Assembly (NCBI RefSeq): GCF_000275845.1
Contig: NW_006766886.1
Coordinates: 1,223,799 to 1,276,135 of the forward strand
DNA: 52,337 bases
Direction of reading: 5' to 3'
Origin: Dichomitus squalens LYAD-421 SS1
Lineage: Eukaryota > Basidiomycota > Agaricomycetes > Polyporales > Polyporaceae
The first letter of the stretch is position 1; each line of letters starts with the position of its first letter. Below are positions 26,257 to 36,990 of the stretch, piece after piece. A model generated the notes under the pieces. That model ran no database searches and had not been told where the DNA came from. It saw only the letters and a list, made by a program, of their open reading frames with translations. The translations under genes and the position numbers were made by a program.

Positions 26257-28312
26257 TTAACGCTCGCCTTCGTCTTCACCATCGGTCCCACTACTATCCT
26301 CGTCGTCGCTTGCGACTCCAACGACGCCGCCGCTCTGCTTCTCCCTAAGTACCCTGCCAGCTTCCGCGAGCTTCGACCCGAGGACCTTCCGCGCTCCCGC
26401 GTTCGCGCCGATGTCCCAGACCTGCAGCTTCGCCTTCGACCCCGCGGCCGCGAGGGTGAGGGGATCATCCGGAGACCACGCGGTCGAGAAAACCTTGCCC
26501 TGAATACCAATGGAGAAGGCTTATGAATATCCATTGGGGACGCATATGAAGATGGGAGTACGCACCACGCCGAGGTCGCGCGAGGTGACGAGACTGACTT
26601 GCCTTTTGCCGCTATCTTGGTCCTCGGCGACGTTCCAGACCTTGACGATCTTATCTGTGCCGCCGGTGGCAATAACCCCACGGACGTGCGGGTTGACGTC
26701 GAGTGCGGACACCGCGCCGTCGTGCGCGGATACGGTGAACTGTGCGGGAGAGGGCGAGCTCAGGTCGGAAGGGAGTGTCCGCGCGTCGAAGTTCAGGACA
26801 AGACCGTTCTCGAGCGAGACCTGACGAATGATGGTCAGTATGGTGCCACAGCAGAATGCGGATAGTAAACGCACATAGAAGCTATGTGGTTCGAAGGGAT
26901 CCCACCGCAATGCCTCCACGTCCGCAGCGAGGAACGCCCCCACGCCAGCATCCGGCGCCCTCGAGTCGAATGTCCTCACGGTCCTATCATAGCTCCCCGT
27001 CAACAACACCGTCGGCTCCGCCTGGTTCCACTGCACCGCCTGGACCTTATCCGTATGCACGTCAAAGCTCCTCAATGCGCCCTCGCCATCGGCCCCCTGC
27101 CCTGTGATCGTCGGGTCGCGGTTCAGGTCCCACAGCTTCACGGTCTTATCCGCGCTCGCGCTCGCGAGGAGGTTCCGGTGCGTGCGGTTCCACGAGAGGC
27201 TGAGGACAGCGTCGACGTGGTGTGCTGCGCTCGCGGGGCGCGCCTTCGTCTTCTTGCGTTTCTTCTTCCCGGTTCCAAGGGGCACGGGGACGTGCGCCGC
27301 GGTCTTGTCTGGGCGCCCGAGGACCATGTCGGGGTACATGGCGTCGACGGTGTCGAGCGACCAGATCTCGATCTCGGGCTCGAGCGTGCCGACGGCGATG
27401 AAGTTACCGAACTGCGACAATGGGTCGCCGTTTGAGTTCGGAGAGTCGCGGCGGGCAGGGGAGGAGACAGGGGGGAAGTCGAGCCATTCGAGGCAGAGTG
27501 GGAAGGAAGGGAGCATGAGGTCGTGGTGAGCGTAGAGGTTATCTTCGGACTCTTCGTAGACAAAGATCTCAAGCTGTGAGATCTCGTCTTCGGTTTTGGC
27601 GACAACGAGGAGGTTGTCGGTGGGGAGCACCTCGAGCTCTTCGCGTTCTTGATCCTCTTCGTCTTCTTTGAGGGTGATGAAAGGGTCTTCGTCGTTGTTC
27701 CGATAGAATGTGAGGCCCTTGATGTTGCTGAATGGGCCCATTCCTACATACGCACGGCATTTTTGTCTGAGCTTCCGAGTGCGTAGCTAGGCACTTATCA
27801 CCGATTCCACATAAATGCACGGCACTCACCTGGCATTGCCTCATCGTTATCATAATCGTCCAGGTTATATTGCGAAAGGTCCTCCCCGCTGGGTTTTGAT
27901 CCCTGCGGTTTGGGCTCTTGGTCTTGATCCATGGGTACATCCTCATCCATCGCATTTTCATCTTCACTTCAAACTCGTGCACTCAAGATGCATGCAAGAA
28001 CACAAGCCGCAGAAGAACTTACTCAACCCATGCGCTCTCATCGTCCTCATCCGCATCATCTGCTTCTTCTCCCTCCGCACCTTTGCCCATCGACTGCGCA
28101 GCCTTGTGCGCCTTCTCTAGCTCCTTTCGCGCATCCTCGAGCTCTATCCGAGCGAGCGCGCTCACGCGTTCGAGCTCCTGATCGTCAAGGACATACTTTT
28201 TGGGATGCTGGGACGCAACCCCTCGGCGTACCCTGGGTTCTGTGTTAAACACAATGGCACAAAGGCATGAGGCTACAACTCACCAGGCTACTGAAGATAT
28301 AAGACTAGTCAT
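26257..28312 (-). CDS. PWP1: Periodic tryptophan protein 1 (WD40 ribosome-biogenesis factor)
   Basis: PWP1 is a nuclear WD-repeat protein needed for 60S subunit assembly and 25S rRNA processing. Six exons (plus coordinates): 28284-28312, 28023-28232, 27830-27966, 26875-27743, 26566-26820 and 26257-26499 (580 aa). The N-terminal family signature VRRGVASQHPKKYVLDD is followed by an acidic region. WD repeats include LASASADKTVKLWDLNRD, VLLTGSYDRTVRTFDSR, VIATGGTDKIVKVWNV and LAAAGSKAKLQVWD. The C-terminal tail is acidic (DDEDSSGTDGEDEGER). A basic stretch, GKKKRKKTK, in the middle could serve nuclear import. The start MTSLISSVAW is split by the first intron at the conserved Trp-Val. It is divergent from COQ9, with 168 bp between the start codons. 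Confidence 0.95.
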
Positions 28313-28480
28313 GGTCCAGTTTAACAAGGGCGATTGGGGTGCGACTGCGAGGACGCAAAATTCAGATCTCAGATTGCCCCACCTCTCCTCCACGTGATCG
28401 AGGCGCATCGTTCGCGCCCGAGCGCGTCGTCGTCGTGTTGTCGTCCACGCTCAACGTCCCGGACGACAACCACGGCCGCG
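28313..28480. promoter_or_regulatory. Short shared promoter between PWP1 and COQ9
   Basis: Only 168 bp separate the two divergent ATGs, so their promoters must overlap, unless COQ9 begins further upstream. No TATA box is evident. Confidence 0.6.
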
Positions 28481-29337
28481 ATGCTCAGGTAAACCATCCC
28501 GCTACCCTATACACTAGATAGAGACCAAGCTCGTCTGATGCTCCAGGAACCAACTCCTTCAGCTTGCCGTGCCCCTCGTAAAACAATACGGCTTCACGCG
28601 AGAAGCTCTCGCTCGCTCGGTTCTTCATCTACCTGCACCTCATGAGCAACCTCTCTCTGAGGCTGCCGTTACCTCCTTGTTTGGGGGTGGGGACGATGCG
28701 CGGAGGACACTCATAAACGGATGGTTGGACATTGCCAGGGCGGAGATGAAGGCGTCGAGTTCCCCTACGTCTTCCCTGCGAGACGTGCTCGCAAATAGGC
28801 TACGCGCCAATGAACCTGTCTTGCCTCTGCTCCCAGAGGTGGGCTGCATATATCATGGCGTATGCGTTGTTATACTGATATCCTGCAGGCTTTTGCGCTG
28901 CTCGCATCGCCATCGTCTGGCTTGCCACCTCTCGACCCGATCCCAGGATTGAAGCACGTCTCCAAGATTGCCGACGACGCCTGTTATTTGACCGGAGAAA
29001 CCTCCGTTGGAGTGAGAGACTGCTCGCTCTGCATCTAAAATGCCCACGCTGACGTTCCCTAGCCTGCTTGGTTCCGTCGACGAGCCGCCGTGGCGGCTGC
29101 GTATGGTGCTGCAGGTGCGCACACCCGATCCCTTCCCTTATTCGTCCTCCTCACAAATGCTGTTCATCCCCAGAGCTACACCAGCTGACGTCACCGAAGA
29201 CGACGTATCAGTTTTTGGACCAGGTGCTCAACCTCACGAACAAGGTTGACACTTCCGTCAGCGAAGTAGAGCAATTTGGAAGATATATTCTAAGAAGCTG
29301 GGGAGGCACCATCCGAAGTCGTGGCATCTTCCCTTGA
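28481..29337 (+). CDS. COQ9: COQ9, ubiquinone biosynthesis protein
   Basis: COQ9 is a mitochondrial lipid-binding protein of the coenzyme Q synthome that supports COQ7 hydroxylation. Five exons: 28481-28488, 28547-28838, 28889-29011, 29063-29114 and 29174-29337 (212 aa). The family pattern is clear: QLAVPLVKQYGFTREALA at the start, DDARRTLINGWLDIAR, LRDVLANRLRANEPVLPLLP, then the COQ9 core ISKxADDACYLTGETSVG-like region and WFRRRAAVAAAYGAAEL. A C-terminal helix QFLDQVLNLTNKVD follows. The chosen start leaves almost no mitochondrial presequence (MLRNQLLQLAVPLVKQYG could act as one). An extra upstream exon is therefore possible. Confidence 0.9.
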
Positions 29338-30006
29338 TTCTTCTTGTCCCATGAAGTGACATCTTGCGGCGGTTTTGTCCCCGCGCAAAAATGTTGTTGC
29401 TATGAGAAGTTTGCTCGTACAGGGACAAACCCGCGGAGGGTTTAGCGCGAAGCACTCTTGAGGAGCTACCAATACGTCAGTATGTGACATCGTGTTCGTG
29501 CGAGCGATGCATATGACCATCTTTAGCTCGCATTTTTCCTTGCGTTGTTCGTTGCCAACTCACGGACCTTAGGAGTGCGGATGATGATTACATAGAGGCT
29601 AAGCTTCGTTTGCACATCTGTGCCGTATGCGTTTATCGAAAGCATCTGGCAAATGGCGCAGGGAAAGAGCGCGCGATTATTATTCCTCACTCAAGCGCTG
29701 CAACCGGGCCGGGCTACGACGGTACCTGCAACATCCATTCACTTCAATGAACTCGGTTTTGCTAGATGACGGCAGGTGGCTCCTGTTCGGGCATCAGGAC
29801 GCATCGCGTCAACATGTGAGTCAGCCTTTAGAGATAGCGCGGCATCTCACATCCTAGTGCGAGTCGTCCCGAATCGCTGGGAACCCGAACTCGATAATGT
29901 GAGTCGCTTCACCTTCATGAAACGTACACTTTGTTTACACAAGACGACCCGTCATAGCTGACTGTACAGAACCCCTGCATAGAATGAGCAGAGAAACCGC
30001 GAGTCT
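29338..30006. other. Intergenic region between converging COQ9 and aldo-keto reductase genes
   Basis: Short unsupported frames only. It probably holds both 3' untranslated regions. Confidence 0.5.
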
Positions 30007-31345
30007 TTAAGGGGCGTCAACAGGGTTCCAGGTCACCGCGCCCGCCTTACCCTTGTCCAGAGCATCCAGAGCTGCCATGTCATCCTCGTCCAGCTCGAAG
30101 TCATACACTTCCGAGTTCGATAAGACTCTTTCGGGACGTGAGGACTTGGGAAGCGGGACGAAGCTAGGGCCCAAAAGCACTGTAAGCTCATACTTTCGAG
30201 CATAAGATAATGACATATCGCACCCATGCTGAAGCGACCATCGGATAGCTATCTGGGCCGTATCTTTGTTGTACTACAAATGGAGATACCTCAGTCTTGA
30301 GATTGAGAGGCACCACAAGGGAGAGATCACCTTCTTAGACAGGTGTTGTAGCACAGGATGGTCGAGCCGCCCGCGAACCAAAGGCGAGTATGCTTGGACA
30401 ACGATGCCATTTTCCTCGCAGTACTTCGTGATGGGTCTCTGCTGGCAGAAAGGGTGCAACTAATGGTATGGTGAGCGTGAAGATGAAGGTCAGCTAGCTG
30501 TCCTCTGCGGCTGACATGATAGTACATGATACCTCAATCTGGTTTACGGCGGGTATCTCCAGTCCGGCGGCCCGTATCTCTTCAATATGCCTTCCAGAGC
30601 TGCGGTGAGGAAGTACAGCGGCAACGATCAGTGTCATGTCACCCCTCCGGAAGTGAAGGAACACAAGACGGACTAGTTCGACACGCCGATGGACCTGACT
30701 TTGCCGGCTTTCTTCGCGTCGATGAGTGCGCGCCAGGTTTCGAGGCGCCTCTGCTTCCCGGACAGCGGGCTATGGATCAAATAAAGATCGAAATACTCTG
30801 GAGGCACACCCAAAAGAGCATGAGCCGACACTCTGCACCTCTGGCAGTCCGGACGCTTCTCACCATAGCTAAACTTCCGCAAGGAATCGTCCACTGCTCG
30901 GACGGTGCTCTCGTATCCGTGCTCTTGATCATAGACCTTCGAAGCTGCATCTCGTTCGGCACGGCGACTGGACTGGGACAGCTCTATTTCAACTCACTGA
31001 CAAAGATATCCTCTCTCGGAATGCCGCTTTGCTCGATGGCCTGACCGACCTGGTCCTCATTCTTGTAGTATCTCGCGGTATCTATGTGCCTTTGTGCAAT
31101 ATTTCGCTTCCCAGGTGCATCGACAAGAGGACATAACGCCGGAACCTACCTATACCCACACTTGAGGGCTGCGAGACACGCGGGGATGCAATCGTAGTTT
31201 TCGAAGACGCCTAGTCCCAGTTTGGGCATGTCATATCCTGTTCATGTGGGAGTGAACAAGACGATTTCATGCAAGAATATGTGGCACACATACCACTCGA
31301 GAGACGGACAGTAGCCGCAAGGGACAAGGCTTTCTGGGCTGACAT
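30007..31345 (-). CDS. Aldo-keto reductase family protein
   Basis: NADPH-dependent reductase of aldehydes or ketones with a TIM-barrel fold; the real substrate is unknown. Nine exons (plus coordinates): 31294-31345, 31150-31237, 30998-31089, 30864-30944, 30674-30797, 30533-30599, 30331-30459, 30224-30273 and 30007-30163 (279 aa). The catalytic tetrad is visible: Asp50 and Tyr55 in [11 protein letters not shown], Lys80 in VTSKVYD, and His113 in LYLIHSPL. Other signatures are [24 protein letters not shown] and the cofactor-binding [12 protein letters not shown] near the C-terminus. The final residues are NPVDAP. At 279 aa it is close to the small AKRs (about 280) and shorter than the classic 315-325. 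It is not part of an evident cluster. Confidence 0.93.
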
Positions 31346-32647
31346 TCTGAATGATTCTGGAGAGAATGATTTTCGCGACCTTCGAACGGGGAAGGGGAGC
31401 CTGGTGGAACCGCGAGGCTGGCTACATTTATACGCGCGTGGATAGGATCGAGGTTGTGCACACGCGCGGGCAAGAAGTGGGGCGCCAGCCACTAGTATCA
31501 CGCTGACTCACCAGACCACATCCACCATACAAACCGAACTATGTCATTATCTGCTATGTACGTTGAAGGTAAGGGGTCTTCCCCGTCCATGCTGACACTC
31601 GGACGGTTCTTGATTGACTCATGATACTGCGTCGATCGATGCCCTCTAAGCATATCTCATGAACTTTCGCTGACGGTTCCACAGGCCATCGTCAGCCCCG
31701 TTGACCTTTCGACGATGAGTTGAAGTTATCCATTGTCGTGCAAGATATATGAGGGCTGGTCAGATTGTCGTGAGAGTAGGAAGGCAGTTATGCGAATCGA
31801 CCCCTGAGATCCACCAGCCCACGTTCGCCAGGGACCGCCGTCAAGTCGAGCAAGTATATCCCCCGGATCCGCACTGCATTTCTATTATTCTCATAATCAC
31901 TCCTTTCAGTCTTTGAGCAGACCTTGGGGGGGGGGGCTTTCAATCCTCATTTGGAACATCTATGCACGATCTCATTCATTCGTGTAGAGCACTCATGGAG
32001 GATGGAGTACAACTCAAATGCGACATCTTTGAAGCACACCGGGACCCCTCAAATTTAGAAGTGCTGGTACGCTCCAGCACCGCGGAAAGGCAATAGGGAG
32101 GGTATATATACTGTACGTCGCATTGGAACAAAGCGGAACACCGATTAGAGCTTCGTATATATATACAATAACAACAGGGCGGTCGAGAGTGACATTCCAA
32201 GGATGTAAACCAGGGAAGCGCAGAGAATAGCAAGAAGGTAAGGCGTTCATTGGTGAGAACCTGACTGTCGGTCGGAACAGAGCGACAAGATCGATACTAA
32301 TAGATATCCTCGAAACCCGATGCTACGGCGCTGGGCATTGGGGCTGTGCGCGATAATAGACGCCCTATTAGGTATGACGTAACGTTTCAAGTTCCTATGT
32401 GCTGCGGCAACCACCACTCTACCACGCGTTACCGTCGTGTCGGGGTTTCTGCCTACGCTGTGAGGTCCACAAGGACCAACAGGTTCACAATATCGTCATT
32501 GTTCCTCGTAGGTAGCCAGTTGGATCCACCGACTTCTGCAGAGGCACGAAGCGTCATTCACCGTGGAACGACTCGCGATCTAGCCAACCCAACTCCCCGC
32601 CATATTTCCCGTACTACGCCCGCTGCGAGGAAGATCGATCAATCACT
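31346..32647. other. 1.3-kb divergent intergenic region
   Basis: Lies between the aldo-keto reductase start and the membrane-protein gene start. It includes a homopolymer of 11 G at 31926-31936 and an AT-rich stretch near 32105-32175 with TATATATA. No convincing gene, although the right end may include an upstream exon of the membrane-protein gene. Confidence 0.5.
31926..31936 (+). repeat. Poly-G tract (11 nt)
   Basis: An uninterrupted run of 11 G on the + strand in otherwise mixed sequence. It could be unstable or a sequencing-length uncertainty. Confidence 0.8.
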
Positions 32648-34197
32648 ATGCTCATTGACTCTGAGTCTCAGGTACGCGAATACAAAGTATTGCTGTGCGT
32701 TCTTCTTAATACCGTATCATAGACATCATCTATCTCAAGGACAAAGCCTGAAGAGGATGCAGAAGAATGGGAGGACGTTCCGAATACAGACCTGGCGCGC
32801 CATGACAGTGACATCTCTGTTGGGCGTCGCGCAAGTTCTGTCAGGCAATCCACCCCCTCTCGTACGCGGCGTCGCAAGGTCGGGAGAACCGCCTCAGTCT
32901 CTCTTGCTCAAGCGCACCCCACGCCGCGTCGCGTAACTACTCAACCCCGACTTCCGACGGCTGCTCCCAGGAAGGCATTCGAGCTCAACGGTGATCAGGT
33001 GCAAGATGTCCTCACACACGGCGCAGCCTCCTTCGTGCGCTACTCTGGCTCCATATTCACGCATGCATTCCAACTGCTCAAGCGGCCTCTCGGATACCTC
33101 GTCTTCCTGTATCTGCTCGGGCTCCTTCTGGGCTTCCTTTTCGCCAGATTCCGCGCCGCCTTTGCCCCCATATGCTGGATCCCAGGCATCTCCAGCAGCG
33201 CTCTTTGTCGCATCCCTGGGATCCCGGAGAATGTGTTGAGGTCACCTCAACGAGTGGACTATCCACGCCTGGTGGAGATCCAAAGCTCCAGCTTCGAACA
33301 GCTGCTCGACGGCGCCATTGGCGGACCCGCGCTTGGGCTCGAGATAAAAAAGGCCGAGATGGCAACCAAGGACCTCATCACCCTCGTGAAATACAGCCAG
33401 TTGAAGAGCCGCGACAGTCTCGCCGAGTCGCTGTACAACTTCGTGCAAGACGCGAAAAAGACAGGGAAAGGCCTGCAGAAGCTCACAGCTAAGATCAATG
33501 GCGCTGTTGACAAGTGAGTTGTTCATTCCCTTAATCTACCCAGCAGAGGGTCCTTATCGTCACCGCAATACTTCTTAGCATCATGGCGATCAACGACTAC
33601 GCCCTGCACACCATCGAGGGCGCCCAAGCTCAACCTAACTCCCTCATGCGCGTCATCTGGCCCTTCGGCGTCGAGCCGCCCACCCAGGCCGCCGCGCTCG
33701 AGGCCTTCCACAAGTCCATGGAAGTGCATGCCTCGGAGATGAAGCGCCTGATCCTCGAGGTCGAAGTGTCCTCTACAAACCTCGACGCGCTTGAGGAGCA
33801 CCTCGCGACGCTCCACGACATCTGCGCGCGCGAGAACCTCTCGATGAGCTCTGCGCGCGACGCCCTCCTCTCCGACCTCTGGACGATCCTTGGAGGAAAC
33901 CGCGATCGCGTGCGCTCATTCAATGCAAACCTCGAGCTCCTGCGCGACCTCGGCGAATACAGGCGGCGCGCGGCGGCGCACGTTGCGGCTGCGATGCACA
34001 CGCTACAGGCGATGGGGGAGGATATGGAAGATTTGAGAGAGCGAGTCTCTGCGCCTGAGCTCGTGGGCGACGTCGTGCCGGTGGAGGTGCACATGAAGAG
34101 CATCAGAGCGGGGATGGACAGGCTGAAGGAGCAAAGGGTCAAGGCGAAGGAGAGGGAGGAGATGTTGATGAGCAGGATTCTCGGAATCGAGGAATGA
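32648..34197 (+). CDS. Conserved-looking membrane protein with C-terminal coiled coil, function unknown
   Basis: Three exons: 32648-32671, 32723-33513 and 33579-34197 (477 aa). The N-terminal 100 residues are Ser/Arg-rich and acidic by turns (DAEEWEDVPNTD, then STPSRTRRRKVG). One strong hydrophobic segment, YLVFLYLLGLLLGFLFARF, at about residues 140-160 suggests a single membrane pass, followed by a short Cys/Pro-rich stretch. The rest is a long helical, charged region typical of coiled coils, ending ERVSAPELV...RILGIEE. The second intron (33514-33578) ends TTAG. I do not recognise the family; the look is of a nuclear-envelope or ER-anchored coiled-coil protein, which is inference only. The N-terminus may be longer: an open frame just upstream has a matching style but is in another reading frame. 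Confidence 0.75.
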
Positions 34198-34795
34198 GCC
34201 CCTCGCTCGTCCGGATGATCGTCATGTACGTTGTATGTATACCTTGTCAGCCGCGTTGCTCTGGACTTCTGCGGAGTATCTATTGGATATTAGGCCTGGT
34301 GTTTTCTGCTTTCATCGAATATTACATGTATTATCACAAAATGTTACGACGCGTACACGACGACTCTAGACATCGACTCGTCATTGGCTTCGATAAGTAG
34401 GTTCCTCCAGTAGTGCTTCAAGCCCGAGTACTAGTAGTACTTAATTGTGACCAAGGGTGCCCAGAAAATCTACGCTTGACGAATTACTGCGACAGATGTA
34501 AACTAGTAGCGACAAGATAGCATCGAAGACGGCCTTGACCAAGGGTCCCCAATGAAAGTTGATGTAGACTGTTGTGCCAGCAGTGACTTGCTCCTTCCAC
34601 ACGTCGTCTCCGTACGGCGTCACAAAAACGTTGGCATGGACTCGGAGCCCCAGTGATTCGGCGCTTGTCTACCCAGCTTAGTCTTCCCGGAGATTACCGA
34701 AGGGTCATGCAAATCTAGCCGACTTTGTGCGCGAATATCACTTCGATCTACCGCTCTTCCTCACTGCATCTCCTCCAACGCCTAACACTCTCATC
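34198..34795. other. Intergenic region upstream of eIF3j
   Basis: Contains the 3' UTR of the membrane-protein gene and the eIF3j promoter. No gene recognised. Confidence 0.5.
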
Positions 34796-35807
34796 ATGTC
34801 TGATTGGGGTACGGTTGACCCTGGGTTTTTCTCGGACGCAGATTAGCTCATGAATGCAAGGAGTACAGAAGGGTCTGACGACGATGCGCCTAAGGCTGCG
34901 CCCTCTGTTCCCGTTCCAAAGAAGCCAGTAAAGAGCAAATGGGAGGGCGAAGATGAGGAGGATGATGGGCCCGTCGTACGTCTCATTTTTTTCTCGCTCC
35001 TCTTCCTTGTGAACTAACCTGCTTCCACCTGCGATATCAGAGCGACTGGGAAGCGTCGTCTTCGGAGGAAGAAGAAGAGAAACCCGGACCCGCGCCCTCC
35101 GCCCCACCAAAGAAGAAGGGTACACTTAAGGCGAAGCTAGCGGAGAAGGAGGCGCTTAAGGCGCAGAAAGCTGCAGAAGACGATGTCGATTACGACGAGG
35201 ATGCGGTACTCGACCCTCGCGAGAAGGCGCGAAGAGACAAGGAGAGGGAGCTTGCGGCCGATCTGAGCAACGCTGCCGATCTCTTTGGTGCTGCTGCGCT
35301 GGGAGGTATGTTTCTCCTCCCCATTGTTGCGCTCTTACAGGACTCAACGTTGTCGGACGATCAGGCACGTCCTCGAAGGAGCTCGACTGGCTGATCTCTG
35401 CACAGCCTCGGACGAAGGAGGACTTCGTCGAGTTCTCGGACAAGATCATCGAATACATCATCAAGCGACACCAGGGCAAGCCGCTGTACGCCGCCTTCCT
35501 CGAGTACCACGCACGCCAGCTCGCGATGCCCCTCCGCGACGTCGAAGTGCGCAAGGTCGCCAGCGGCCTTACCGCACTCTCGAATGAGAAGCAGAGGGAG
35601 CAGCGCGAGAAGGCGTCGGGCAAGAAAAAGCCTAAGACGACGGCAAAACCCACGCTCGGGGCTGCGAAGCCCTCCAACAAGTGCGTTCATGTTGCTCCTG
35701 GCGCTGACGTCTCGTTGTAGGTGTCGCTGACGATCCCGTCTTCTAGGCTTGATACGGCCGTGTACGAAGAGGCGCTGGACGACCTTGGCGACGACGATTT
35801 CATGTAA
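34796..35807 (+). CDS. HCR1: Eukaryotic translation initiation factor 3 subunit J (HCR1-like)
   Basis: eIF3j is a loosely bound eIF3 subunit that sits in the mRNA entry channel of the 40S ribosome and promotes AUG recognition and recycling. Five exons: 34796-34808, 34869-34975, 35041-35305, 35365-35680 and 35747-35807 (253 aa). Family features are a start MSDWEGSDDD, a second SDWEASSSEEEEE block, the basic stretch KKKGTLKAKLAEKE, LDPREKARRDKERELAADL, and the dimerising helical core from KELDWLISAQPRTKEDF to MPLRDVEVRKVASGL. The C-terminus is acidic and ends LGDDDFM. The start is the first ATG; the first exon is only 13 nt. Confidence 0.93.
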
Positions 35808-36037
35808 GACGATCTTATGTAGAGTATTCTTCGTAGGCGTCCCTGCGTCATACCCGTGGGCAGATGAACTGTTGTAACCTAGTGCAATGTCGCTGTAGCA
35901 AGTCCACTCTCTTCACATCAAATTGCTGTTTTACTTTGAATGCGCCCTGGATGCCGGCGGAAATCCTATCTTGTGCGTCTTATATGAGAGGATCATCTTA
36001 TGAGTGCTAGTATTGTGCAGACTGCTCAAGGCGCTCC
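35808..36037. other. Short spacer downstream of eIF3j
   Basis: AT-richer; probably the 3' UTR. No gene. Confidence 0.4.
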
Positions 36038-36781
36038 TCAGCAGGGCTTAGCTTTGCCAACCGCAGCTCTCGCAGCTTGCGACCCGGGATTTGCTTTACA
36101 GCGGTAAAGCATCTTCTGAGCGATGTCTACTGCGTAAAACGTTCGCCAGTCTGCTTTGACGGTCCGACTACTTGGACAGCAGGCGACTCTGGGGAGTCCT
36201 TCGTCGATGGGCATGACCTCATCGACTGCATCGGAGCTGGGATCTGGTGTAGCCGTATCTACGCTTCGTGTACCAGACAGCGTACGCGTATCTTTTGCGT
36301 CTAAACGGTCAGTGACGGGCTCATCACAGGAGGAGACCTGGGAAAGTACTGATTGGAACCGTGAGCTACGCCGGAGCGATATAGCCGTGATGCTGTCTTT
36401 CGGGGAGCCTTTCATTTTGGACTTCGATGCGGAAAAGCCACGGATGCCGCTCATCGTTGATCAACAAACTGACGGTGGAGAATTGCGAACGTGGTGCCCT
36501 TTGCAGCTAATATGCCGGAGTCTCATAGACGGGAGAGTGTCGGAGGACGAGGATCGCATGCCCTGGTCCAGCAGCGTTCTTGTCGAAGTCGGGTCTCGGC
36601 TGCGCCCTCTTGCAGATACTGTGGATTCCCATCCATCGTGACATGCGACTTCATTGTACTTCCTGATGGACGCCGGAGCTTCCAGGTTGGACTGCTGCGA
36701 TGCATAGAAAGAATTGTAGGAGGGTGTCTGTATGGTATCTACTCGTCGTACAGCATCTCTTGCAGTAGAAAGGGATAACAA
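36038..36781 (-). CDS. Possible Ser-rich protein gene (tentative)
   Basis: The minus strand has consecutive open stretches of similar Ser/Arg-rich style. The segment ending HHVRNSPPS (to about 36469) can be joined through a 48-nt GT...AG gap to SKMKGSPKDSITAISLRRSS (from about 36420). The frame then stays open towards 36038. The upstream start was not found, and the gene could begin between 36781 and the ATG15 start at 36991, on the opposite strand. No domain is recognised. Codon bias is weaker than in neighbouring genes, so this may be chance. Confidence 0.25.
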
Positions 36782-36990
36782 TACGTGAAGCCCTGCTCTC
36801 GGGGGCTACTTTACTTCCATCTGGTTAGAGTACGAGGTGCAGTGTCTACTTGATAGTATCGGGCGCCAGTGGCTCGGGGCTGCTGCGCGGACTGGGCGGA
36901 AGTCACGGCAGGGCCGATCCTGTTTTGTTCAGCCACCGCCGTCGTGCTTGCAGCCTTGGATCAGCTCGGGGACTATGATCATCCCGCTCA

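Noticed and set aside
26856..27529. Plus-strand frames across PWP1
   Set aside because: Antisense to WD repeats that are unmistakable on the minus strand.
32105..32175. TATATATA-rich stretch as a replication origin or promoter
   Set aside because: Simple AT-rich sequence with no supporting context.
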